7,682 bases of DNA, taken from NCBI GenBank assembly GCA_015485755.1, contig WFTD01000006.1:1-7682 (forward strand), given 5' to 3'. The position numbers and the translations under genes were made by a program. Below are positions 1-4,988 of the stretch, piece after piece; the first letter of the stretch is position 1, and each line of letters opens with the position of its first letter. The notes below the pieces were generated by a model. That model saw nothing but the letters and a program-made list of their open reading frames with translations, did not search any database and was not told the DNA's origin. This DNA comes from Patescibacteria group bacterium (lineage in GTDB: Bacteria > Patescibacteriota > Patescibacteriia > S139-126).

Positions 1-338
1 GAACCAGTAGCAATAATTTGCGTTGCTGGAAAGTTATCAACCAACAACTTCAAAGTTAAGCCAATATTTCTGACTCGCTGAGCCTCATCTAAAATAATAA
101 TTCTTTTATCTCCTAAAAAATTTTTTAATTCTGTAGATGTTTTATCTTCCAAAGCACTCCTTACATCTGGCTCATCACAATTAAAATAGCTGGCTTGGCC
201 AGCATATTTTGACATAATTTGTTTAACTAAGGTAGTCTTACCGGTCTGTCTGGCGCCGTAAATTATTACTATTTTACCTTTGAATAGCTTTTCTTCTATT
301 TTTGGCAGTATTTGACGAGTGATTAGCTTATTTTCCAT
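1..338 (-). CDS. AAA ATPase of the COG1373/DUF4143-type family (N-terminal part, runs off the window)
   Basis: Reading from the ATG at 338-336 gives 112 full codons before the window edge, starting MENKLITRQILPKIEEKL. Seen: a Walker A motif GARQTGKTT at residues 28-36, a Walker B motif IIILDEAQ at about 80-87, and a sensor-1-like ATGS at the very end. This order and spacing match the N-terminal AAA domain of the large bacterial and archaeal ATPase family whose C-terminal half is usually DUF4143. The C-terminal half is outside the window, so the subfamily is inferred. The cellular role of these ATPases is mostly unknown. There is no clear Shine-Dalgarno site, but a near-consensus promoter lies just upstream. 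The gene is downstream of asnS on the same strand with a 74-bp gap and no terminator between them, so readthrough from asnS is possible. Confidence 0.85.
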   Translation of the reverse strand, partial: MENKLITRQILPKIEEKLFKGKIVIIYGARQTGKTTLVKQIMSKYAGQASYFNCDEPDVRSALEDKTSTELKNFLGDKRIIILDEAQRVRNIGLTLKLLVDNFPATQIIATG

Positions 339-347
339 AATAATATC

Positions 348-374
348 AATTTAGGTCATTTAACTAACCTAATT
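348..374. repeat. Inverted repeat overlapping the start of transcription of the AAA ATPase gene
   Basis: TTAGGT (351-356) and ACCTAA (367-372) form perfect 6-bp arms. The symmetry continues outward as AAT and TT if one T is looped out (348-374). The repeat covers the end of the -10 box and the predicted transcription start, which is a common place for an operator. It is short and AT-rich, so it could also be chance. Operator function is inference. Confidence 0.35.
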
Positions 375-400
375 ATATATCATTTTGGTCAATTAGTCAA
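372..400 (-). promoter_or_regulatory. Sigma70-type promoter of the AAA ATPase gene
   Basis: On the minus strand a TTGACT -35 box (395-400) is separated by exactly 17 nt from a perfect TATAAT -10 box (372-377). The expected transcription start is near 365, giving a 5' untranslated region of about 27 nt before the ATG at 338. It lies wholly between the asnS stop codon and the ATPase start, so the ATPase can be expressed independently of asnS. Confidence 0.75.
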
Positions 401-412
401 ATCTGTATTTAT

Positions 413-1708
413 TTACGGAGCAACCCGATTGATAAGCCTGGGAAATGGTATGGTCTCCCTGACATGTTTGAGTCCGCAGACCCAGGCGACAATGCGCTCC
501 AGGCCAAAGCCAAAACCAGAGTGCGGCACACTGCCGTATTTGCGCAAATCCAAATACCAAGAAAATGCTTCCAAGGGCAAATTATGCTCTTTTATCCTCT
601 GCACCAAAGTATCATAATCATCCTCCCTTTCTGACCCGCCAATAATCTCACCATAACCCTCCGGCGCCAATAAATCAGCACATAATGCCAGCTCTGGATT
701 TTCCGGATCTCTCTTCATATAAAAAGCTTTGACCTCAGCTGGGTATTTCTCCACAAAAATTGGTTTATCATATTGCTTAGTTAGAATAGTTTCATCATCG
801 CCGCCTAAATCATCTTTCTCACCAATGTCACTGCCAAGCTCACGCAACTTTTTTACTGCCTCAGCGTGAGTCAAGCGGTAAAAAGGCGGTTTAACCTTTT
901 GCAAGGGCTCAATATCCCGCTCCAATATTTCAAGCTCTAATTGATTTTCATCAAGTACTCTTTTAACCATATAACTAATAAGCTCTTCCTGAATTTTTAA
1001 ATTTTCCTCATGCTGAACAAAAGCGGCCTCTGCATCCATCATCCAAAACTCAGTTAGATGCCGACGAGTTTTTGATTTTTCTGCGCGAAAAACCGGGCCA
1101 AAGTCATATACTCTGCCCAAGCTAAAAATAGCCGCTTCCAAATAAAGCTGGCCTGATTGAGATAAATAAGCTTTACCTAAGTCAAAATATTCAACTTCAA
1201 ATAAAGTTGTCGTTCCTTCACAAGCAGCGGGCGTCAAAATCGGCGAGTCAAACTTAACAAAATGATGCTGGTTCATCCAATCATAAGTAGCCCGAATCAA
1301 AGTATCTCTTATTCTCTGGATCGCCCATTGCCGTTTAGATCTTAACCAAAGGTGGCGATGATCAAGCAAAAACTCAGGTCCATGCTCTTTCTTGCCAATA
1401 GGATATTCGGGCGCAAGCTGCACGATCTCAATTTCTTTTACCTGCAGCTCAAACTCATTTGTTTTTTTGGGATGTTGACTGACCGTCCCCCTTATAATTA
1501 CGCTTGACTCTATCGTCAACTGTTTGGCTATTTGCCAACTTTCTTCGCTTAATTGTTTTTTTTCAGCTATAGCTTGAATAAAACCAGTGCCGTCACGAAA
1601 TTGCAAAAAATAAATCTTGCCAGACGACCTAATATTAAAAACCCACCCTCTCATTTCTACCTCCCTACCAACAAACTTCTCCATGTCCTTAATGAAAATT
1701 AACTCCAT
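413..1708 (-). CDS. asnS: Asparaginyl-tRNA synthetase
   Basis: This class II synthetase (431 aa) attaches asparagine to tRNA-Asn in the cytoplasm, using ATP. An N-terminal OB-fold anticodon-binding domain (about residues 10-100, with GREVEMRGWVFNIRSSGK) is followed by the class II core. Motif 1 is around residues 150-161 (KFDSPILTP). Motif 2 is FRAEKSKTRRHLTEFW (207-222) and motif 3 is GFGFGLERI (398-406). The segments CEGTTTLF (163-170) and LSQSGQLYLE (182-191) fit AsnS rather than AspS. The ending PFPRLINRVAP recalls the archaeal-type AsnS/AspS branch. Length is normal. The start at 1708 is kept because the IKD segment before Met9 is typical of AsnS N-termini; Met9 is the alternative. No Shine-Dalgarno site is obvious. 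A strong promoter precedes it, and a tRNA-Asn gene lies about 3 kb away in the same window. Confidence 0.95.
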   Translation of the reverse strand: MELIFIKDMEKFVGREVEMRGWVFNIRSSGKIYFLQFRDGTGFIQAIAEKKQLSEESWQIAKQLTIESSVIIRGTVSQHPKKTNEFELQVKEIEIVQLAPEYPIGKKEHGPEFLLDHRHLWLRSKRQWAIQRIRDTLIRATYDWMNQHHFVKFDSPILTPAACEGTTTLFEVEYFDLGKAYLSQSGQLYLEAAIFSLGRVYDFGPVFRAEKSKTRRHLTEFWMMDAEAAFVQHEENLKIQEELISYMVKRVLDENQLELEILERDIEPLQKVKPPFYRLTHAEAVKKLRELGSDIGEKDDLGGDDETILTKQYDKPIFVEKYPAEVKAFYMKRDPENPELALCADLLAPEGYGEIIGGSEREDDYDTLVQRIKEHNLPLEAFSWYLDLRKYGSVPHSGFGFGLERIVAWVCGLKHVRETIPFPRLINRVAP

Positions 1709-1741
1709 ATTTTTGCGTTTAATAATTGTAAATTCTTCTCA

Positions 1742-1770
1742 ATTTTACTTATTTTTTTGCCAAAAGTCAA
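1742..1770 (-). promoter_or_regulatory. Sigma70-type promoter of asnS
   Basis: On the minus strand TTGACT (1765-1770) is followed after 17 nt by TAAAAT (1742-1747). The predicted transcription start is near 1735, leaving a leader of about 27 nt before the asnS ATG. The leader is too short for a T-box or a leader-peptide attenuator, so asnS itself does not appear to be attenuated. Confidence 0.65.
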
Positions 1771-1785
1771 AAGAAGGTTTAAACT
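1757..1785 (+). promoter_or_regulatory. Possible promoter of the metallophosphoesterase gene
   Basis: On the plus strand TTGCCA (1757-1762) is followed after 17 nt by TAAACT (1780-1785), giving a predicted start near 1792 and an AT-rich leader of about 34 nt. The -10 box matches the consensus at only four positions. It overlaps the -35 box of the divergent asnS promoter (1765-1770), so the two promoters would compete for polymerase. Confidence 0.4.
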
Positions 1786-1825
1786 AATAAATATTGAAAA
1801 GTAATAATAAATTAATAATCTTCCT

Positions 1826-2644
1826 ATGATTGAAGCTGATACAATCATCGTTTCTGACTGGCATTTAGGCCTTGGCATTGAACAGCATCATCAGGTAAAA
1901 AAATTTTTAAATGACATTATCAACCAAAAGATAACAGCGAAAAAACTTATTCTCAATGGCGATATTTTTGATCTCAACTGGATGCCCTTGGAAAAAATAC
2001 TAAAAAAATACCGCCAAATACTCAACCAACTAGTAAAAATAAACCAAAACAACACTGAGGTTGTTTATATTCTTGGCAATCACGACCCTCTGACTGACAA
2101 ACAGCAAAAAACTGTTTATGACTGCTTTAATTCAATTGGGCTAAATAACATCATCATAACCAAAGGATATGAATTGCGCTATCATGGCACCATCTACAAA
2201 ATTATGCACGGGCATCATTTTGATATGACTCTAACTGACCATCCTTTCATATCCAAACTATCCGATCTGCCTTATCACTTTCTTATTCGCCTTGACCGCC
2301 TCTTTGGTATCGGCCTCACTCAATTGGTAATAAAATCAGTAAGGCGATTTTACGACTGGTCAAAATTTGTTGAAACAAAATGCCGTTGGTATATTAGCAA
2401 AAAACCATACCACGGTATTATCATCGGCCACACTCATATTCCCAAATTACTCACCTGGAAATTCAAACAAAAAATAAAACTACCACTATCAAAAAAACTT
2501 AAGATATATCTTGAGCAAAACAAAGTCCCTCTTGATTTTCAAGAAAAAAAATATATAAATTCAGGTGATTGGGTAGAAAAAATTCACTGCACTTTCATTA
2601 CTATAAACAAAGAAGGACGAGCTTCTCTTCATTACTATCGCTAA
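1826..2644 (+). CDS. LpxH-like metallophosphoesterase (COG2908 type)
   Basis: A 272-aa calcineurin-like phosphoesterase. All the metal-binding motifs are visible in order: SDWHLG (D11, H13), NGDIFD (D46, D49), GNHD (84-87), HGHH (128-131) and GHTH (201-204). The late SGDWVE motif (246-251) is characteristic of the COG2908 group, which includes UDP-2,3-diacylglucosamine pyrophosphatases. A two-metal hydrolase of a phosphoester or pyrophosphate bond is therefore well supported. The substrate is not, since no lipid A gene is in the window and a Patescibacterium may not make lipid A. The middle (about 140-190) is rich in aromatic and basic residues and may bind membrane, as the LpxH cap does. No Shine-Dalgarno site is seen. 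The gene is transcribed divergently from asnS and its stop codon overlaps that of the convergent glycosyltransferase gene by 4 bp. Confidence 0.85.
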   Translation: MIEADTIIVSDWHLGLGIEQHHQVKKFLNDIINQKITAKKLILNGDIFDLNWMPLEKILKKYRQILNQLVKINQNNTEVVYILGNHDPLTDKQQKTVYDCFNSIGLNNIIITKGYELRYHGTIYKIMHGHHFDMTLTDHPFISKLSDLPYHFLIRLDRLFGIGLTQLVIKSVRRFYDWSKFVETKCRWYISKKPYHGIIIGHTHIPKLLTWKFKQKIKLPLSKKLKIYLEQNKVPLDFQEKKYINSGDWVEKIHCTFITINKEGRASLHYYR

Positions 2645-3936
2645 TGCTGCTTGATTAAATTAATAATATTAAATGTGCCCAAATTGGGAGCCTCAATAAA
2701 CCCTTCCATAGCCGCCTCAGCAAACCACCCCCTTTCAATAACATCACCCAACCACTCAGCTATATAATCCAAATCCCCCTGCCGCATACCACTGCCGATC
2801 ATCTCCAGCCAATCGCGGTTAAACTCTTCTTGGCTGCCGATTGGCTCTGACATAATAATAGGAATGCCCAAGGCTGTATAAAAAGAAAGTTCTGAGGGTT
2901 TGGTCCATAAAATATCTACTTTATGCAAAGCCTTATTAAAAGCAGAAAAATATTGCTCTTTATTGAGAGCATAAATTATTTCAATTGCCTTGCCCAAATA
3001 TCTGCTCAAGCCCAATTTTGAAATTGAAGAAGTGAAATAACGATTAACATCATTGTGGATGCCCGAAACAAGAATAATCTTTACTTGGCCAGATTTTATC
3101 CACTCTTTCAGCCCTTGGACAATTTTGATGCCAATGTCTCTCTGGGCTCCAGCGCCGCCGACCGCAAACATAATAGTCAAAGGGCGAGTTGGCTTTTGCC
3201 TGACAAAATTACCTAAATATTTTCTAATTGTTCTGGCGTAACGACGGCGATAAACACCATTAGGGTCAAGATTGGGCAAGCGCCTACCCAAATCACGCCT
3301 AACAGTTGACAATTTGCTGCCGCCTAAATTCTCTTTGGGCAAAGGAAAACCGGTAAAATAAATATTTTCTTTCTTAACGCCATACATCTTTAATCGTTCC
3401 ACCACCTGGCGGGTAGAAGCAAAGTATTTAATCCTGGAGGTGTTGGGATGGTCGCTAACCCAAGCGCGTGAAATATCAGTGTCAGGCACAACTACAAAAA
3501 TATCGCCGGGATAACCATGTTCCTCTGCCATAAAAGCTGTAACAAAAAAAGTGTTTATCATTGGCAGTGGTTCCTTGGCTAATTTTTCTATCAAATGCTT
3601 GCCCCATTGCTTCTTTCTGATAGTGCGCATAGTTTGCTTTAATTGGGTTGAAGGTCTGCTCAAGTCGCGCCGAGGATAAAAAGGGGGAATAGCCTGAAAT
3701 TTATCAAATAACTCAAATGCTTTTTCTCCTACCACCGGCATCCGCTTGAAACGAGAAATAAACTCGTAAAACTTTCTGCTCAAACGCCAAATCTCCCGAT
3801 CTGACTTGGGAATTCCTTTGTAAGTATTAGCATTGATAATTTCACCTTGAGCCAATTCAGCCAAAGGATAAGCGGCCCGCAAATGACCATATCCCATATC
3901 CACTGCCACAATATGGGCAACTTTCTTTTTAGGCAT
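2641..3936 (-). CDS. MGDG-synthase/MurG-like GT-B glycosyltransferase
   Basis: A 431-aa protein with the features of a GT28/MGDG-synthase-like enzyme, a GT-B fold with two Rossmann-like halves. The N-terminal half has HIVAVDMGYGHLRAA (8-22), the equivalent of the glycine-rich SxGxGHxxAA acceptor-side motif, then VVVPDTD (148-154) and YFTGFPLP (193-200). The C-terminal half has FAVGGAGAQRD (257-267) and the nucleotide-sugar signature region TKPSELSFYTALGIP followed by IGSQEEFN (345-373). Sugar donor and acceptor cannot be told from the sequence; a membrane lipid acceptor is plausible given the two membrane-protein genes before it. The linker around 210-250 is strongly basic (RRR, RKY), which suggests peripheral membrane binding. 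The start codon lies within the end of the VanZ-like gene (8-bp overlap, ATGCCTAA), implying translational coupling. No Shine-Dalgarno site is needed or clear. Confidence 0.7.
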   Translation of the reverse strand: MPKKKVAHIVAVDMGYGHLRAAYPLAELAQGEIINANTYKGIPKSDREIWRLSRKFYEFISRFKRMPVVGEKAFELFDKFQAIPPFYPRRDLSRPSTQLKQTMRTIRKKQWGKHLIEKLAKEPLPMINTFFVTAFMAEEHGYPGDIFVVVPDTDISRAWVSDHPNTSRIKYFASTRQVVERLKMYGVKKENIYFTGFPLPKENLGGSKLSTVRRDLGRRLPNLDPNGVYRRRYARTIRKYLGNFVRQKPTRPLTIMFAVGGAGAQRDIGIKIVQGLKEWIKSGQVKIILVSGIHNDVNRYFTSSISKLGLSRYLGKAIEIIYALNKEQYFSAFNKALHKVDILWTKPSELSFYTALGIPIIMSEPIGSQEEFNRDWLEMIGSGMRQGDLDYIAEWLGDVIERGWFAEAAMEGFIEAPNLGTFNIINLIKQH

Positions 3937-4285
3937 ATTCTTTGTCTAACTTTAAAAATGATATTATAAAATAATCAACCACAGCCACACCCATCACCCC
4001 AGCTATTACATCACCCACTTCTGCGCCTCTACCTGGCACAAAAAAATGCTGGATTAATTCAGCCGCTACCATATACAAAAATACACCTAGCCATATCATT
4101 TTTCTTTGTTCAACCCAATACAATCTAGCCAATAAAAACAAAATTCCAAATAAAATAAAATGGACTACCTTATCAACATAAGGTAGTCCTGTTTGGCTTG
4201 AACCAGGGTAAAACAAAGCAACCAAACTAAACCCTAACCACAAATAAAATAACCTGCCAATAAATTGTCGCTGCTTTAATATCAT
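3929..4285 (-). CDS. VanZ-like integral membrane protein
   Basis: A 118-aa protein with about four hydrophobic segments: roughly residues 10-26, 40-56, 63-80 and 90-111. Conserved VanZ-family marks are visible: DKVVHFILFGIL (38-49), AELIQHFFVPGRGAEVGDV (75-93, the E..Q...P.R....D pattern) and a glycine-rich last helix. VanZ-like proteins are small membrane proteins of mostly unknown biochemical role; teicoplanin resistance is known only for the founding member, so no resistance is claimed here. Its ATG directly follows the TAA of the DUF2892-like gene (TAAATG), and its own stop overlaps the glycosyltransferase start by 8 bp. It is thus the middle gene of a tightly coupled operon. The codons for LPYVDKVVH also form a perfect 12-bp hairpin. 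Confidence 0.8.
   Translation of the reverse strand: MILKQRQFIGRLFYLWLGFSLVALFYPGSSQTGLPYVDKVVHFILFGILFLLARLYWVEQRKMIWLGVFLYMVAAELIQHFFVPGRGAEVGDVIAGVMGVAVVDYFIISFLKLDKEYA
4162..4189. repeat. Perfect 12-bp inverted repeat with 4-nt loop inside the VanZ-like gene
   Basis: GGACTACCTTAT (4162-4173), loop CAAC, and ATAAGGTAGTCC (4178-4189) are exact reverse complements. In the minus-strand mRNA this is a 12-bp hairpin with a GUUG loop, within codons for the conserved LPYVDKVVH segment. No U tract follows it on either strand, so it is not an intrinsic terminator. Confidence 0.85.
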
Positions 4286-4639
4286 TTACTCTGTTTTTTC
4301 TGGTTCACTATTATAATCAGCGTCAGTTTGACTTTGTTCTGAATCGCCAGCGTCAGACTCGCCTTGACTTGACTGACTCTGCTCGCCTGCCTCTCTCTCT
4401 GTCTGATCCTGGTGGTTGCCTGCTTCAGAAGGCAAGGTATCCTCTGCGCTGCCAGACTTGTGTTCACAAGTCTTGATGCCAAGCAAACTATAAACTGGAC
4501 ACCATGACACTATGCCAGTCAATAAGGGGATTAAACCAATCAACCCCCACCAATTTTTATCAAAAAATCCCCACAAAATAATCAGAATGCCGACTATAAT
4601 TCTAATTGTTTTGTCTGTTTTGCCGATATTGCACTGCAT
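4286..4639 (-). CDS. DUF2892 (YgaP-like) small membrane protein with an acidic tail
   Basis: A 117-aa protein. Residues 1-60 match the DUF2892/YgaP transmembrane family: an N-terminal NIGKTDKTIRIIVG motif, two short membrane helices (about 12-25 and 31-46) and the signature CPVYSLLGIKTC (47-58). Typical family members end near this point. Here a tail of about 57 residues follows (61-117), rich in Glu, Asp, Ser, Gln and Gly and without hydrophobic residues, and therefore likely disordered and highly acidic. The family's function is unknown; the paired cysteines are typical. It is the first gene of the operon with the VanZ-like and glycosyltransferase genes, with its stop codon directly abutting the next ATG. 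An extended -10 promoter lies about 37 bp upstream. No Shine-Dalgarno site is visible. Confidence 0.8.
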   Translation of the reverse strand: MQCNIGKTDKTIRIIVGILIILWGFFDKNWWGLIGLIPLLTGIVSWCPVYSLLGIKTCEHKSGSAEDTLPSEAGNHQDQTEREAGEQSQSSQGESDAGDSEQSQTDADYNSEPEKTE

Positions 4640-4675
4640 ATATTTTAGATTACTTATTAAAATGACCTTTACCTA

Positions 4676-4684
4676 ATTATAACA
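4676..4684 (-). promoter_or_regulatory. Extended -10 promoter of the three-gene membrane operon
   Basis: The minus strand reads TGTTATAAT, a perfect TATAAT box (4676-4681) with the TGn extension. No good -35 box lies at the right distance, which is normal for extended -10 promoters. The predicted start is near 4669, leaving about 30 nt before the DUF2892-like ATG at 4639. It lies just downstream of the tRNA terminator, so the operon has its own start. Confidence 0.6.
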
Positions 4685-4713
4685 AAAATTATCAAAATAC
4701 TCTATAGACAAAC

Positions 4714-4740
4714 AAAAAAGCCACCAAAATAGCGGCTTTT
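4714..4740 (-). terminator. Intrinsic terminator of the tRNA-Asn gene
   Basis: On the minus strand a 9-bp stem (AAAAGCCGC with GTGGCTTTT, one G-U pair) closes a 7-nt loop and runs into six T residues (4714-4719). It begins 6 nt after the CCA end of the tRNA. The plus strand also has a weaker T-rich end (TTTTATTT), so some activity in that direction is possible. Confidence 0.85.
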
Positions 4741-4746
4741 ATTTAA

Positions 4747-4821
4747 TGGCTGCTAGGGCAGGATTCGAACCTGCGACATCCGCGTTAACAGCGCGGCGTT
4801 CTACCACTGAACTACCTAGCA
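4747..4821 (-). tRNA. tRNA-Asn (anticodon GUU), CCA encoded
   Basis: All four arms fold. The 7-bp acceptor stem is TGCTAGG with CCTAGCA. The D arm is GTTC/GAAC. The anticodon stem is CCGCG/CGCGG around loop CTGTTAA, anticodon GTT at its centre. The variable loop is ATGTC. The T stem is GCAGG/CCTGC with loop TTCGAAT. Discriminator G (4750) and CCA (4747-4749) are encoded. The body closely resembles typical bacterial tRNA-Asn (GTAGTTCAG, CTGTTAA, ATGTC). Only 16 nt separate its 5' end from the upstream terminator U tract. Its expression must therefore come through that terminator, which is the basis of the attenuation model. It is the partner of the asnS product encoded in the same window. Confidence 0.97.
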
Positions 4822-4837
4822 TTAATTAACTGATTTT

Positions 4838-4863
4838 AAAAAAACTGGACCTGAAGCCCAGTT
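4838..4863 (-). terminator. Attenuator terminator (segments 3:4) upstream of tRNA-Asn
   Basis: On the minus strand AACTGGGC (4863-4856) pairs with GTCCAGTT (4850-4843) as an 8-bp stem with one G-U pair and a 5-nt loop, followed by a run of seven T residues (4844-4838, the first two within the stem). It lies between the leader ORF and the tRNA gene. Its 5' arm can instead pair with the upstream segment at 4877-4885. It may also end transcripts from the P-type ATPase gene. Confidence 0.8.
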
Positions 4864-4885
4864 AACAAAAATCCTGACTGGGCTT
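4854..4885 (-). promoter_or_regulatory. Antiterminator hairpin (segments 2:3)
   Basis: On the minus strand AAGCCCAGT (4885-4877) is an exact complement of ACTGGGCTT (4862-4854), giving a 9-bp stem with a 14-nt loop. This pairing uses most of the 5' arm of the terminator stem, so the two structures exclude each other. The complementarity is seen directly; the antiterminator role is inferred from the arrangement. Confidence 0.65.
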
Positions 4886-4892
4886 ACAGTCA
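4875..4892 (-). promoter_or_regulatory. Leader hairpin 1:2 (anti-antiterminator), containing the leader stop codon
   Basis: On the minus strand TGACTG (4892-4887) pairs perfectly with CAGTCA (4880-4875) around a 6-nt loop. It begins with the TGA stop of the leader ORF and shares segment 2 with the antiterminator. When it forms, segment 3 is free to make the terminator. A run of five T residues lies 4 nt after it, so it could also act as a transcription pause hairpin. Confidence 0.6.
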
Positions 4893-4931
4893 ACTGCAAT
4901 TATTATTCTGGTTATTTAAATAAAATTTCAT
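4890..4931 (-). CDS. Asn-rich leader peptide of the tRNA-Asn unit (13 codons)
   Basis: The minus-strand ORF reads MKFYLNNQNNNCS and stops at TGA. Five of 13 codons are Asn (AAT, AAC, then three consecutive AAT). An AAGGA site (4949-4945) lies 13 nt before the ATG, somewhat far but the only candidate and inside the short predicted untranslated region. The stop codon falls exactly on segment 1 of the downstream set of alternative hairpins, as in attenuation leaders of amino-acid biosynthesis operons and of pheST. A ribosome stalled on the last Asn codon would reach to about 4889 and mask segment 1, favouring the antiterminator. One that reaches the stop would cover part of segment 2, favouring the terminator. 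The peptide itself probably has no function. In an AT-rich genome AAT runs can occur by chance, so the case rests on the whole arrangement. Confidence 0.65.
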   Translation of the reverse strand: MKFYLNNQNNNCS

Positions 4932-4957
4932 AAAATTTATATTATCCTTATACAAAT

Positions 4958-4986
4958 ATCTTATAAACAATATTACAACTAGTCAA
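4958..4986 (-). promoter_or_regulatory. Promoter of the leader peptide/tRNA-Asn unit
   Basis: On the minus strand TTGACT (4981-4986) lies 17 nt from TAAGAT (4958-4963). A TATAAG box at 4960-4965 with a 15-nt spacer is an alternative. The predicted start near 4951 leaves about 20 nt before the leader ATG, including the AAGGA site. It begins 3 bp after the P-type ATPase stop codon, so the tRNA unit can be independent of that gene. Confidence 0.55.
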
Positions 4987-4988
4987 GA

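Noticed and set aside
429..617. 62-codon plus-strand ORF opposite asnS
   Set aside because: It is antisense to conserved AsnS motif 3 codons and is a reading-frame shadow.
3929..4285. Glycopeptide resistance role for the VanZ-like gene
   Set aside because: No vanHAX-type genes are nearby, and most VanZ-like proteins are not linked to resistance.
4282..4482. 66-codon minus-strand ORF within the acidic-tail region of the DUF2892-like gene
   Set aside because: It is the alternate reading of the low-complexity tail, and the annotated frame has a clear family match and fitted stop/start junctions.
4875..4892. Hairpin 1:2 as a stand-alone terminator
   Set aside because: The stem is only 6 bp and the T run is short and set back by 3 nt, so it is at most a pause site. 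Its shared pairing with the antiterminator is the better explanation.
4822..4988. T-box riboswitch upstream of tRNA-Asn
   Set aside because: No T-box consensus (AGGGUGGNACCGCG-like antiterminator bulge) or stem I specifier loop is visible, and the region is too short. The leader ORF with 1:2/2:3/3:4 stems explains it better.
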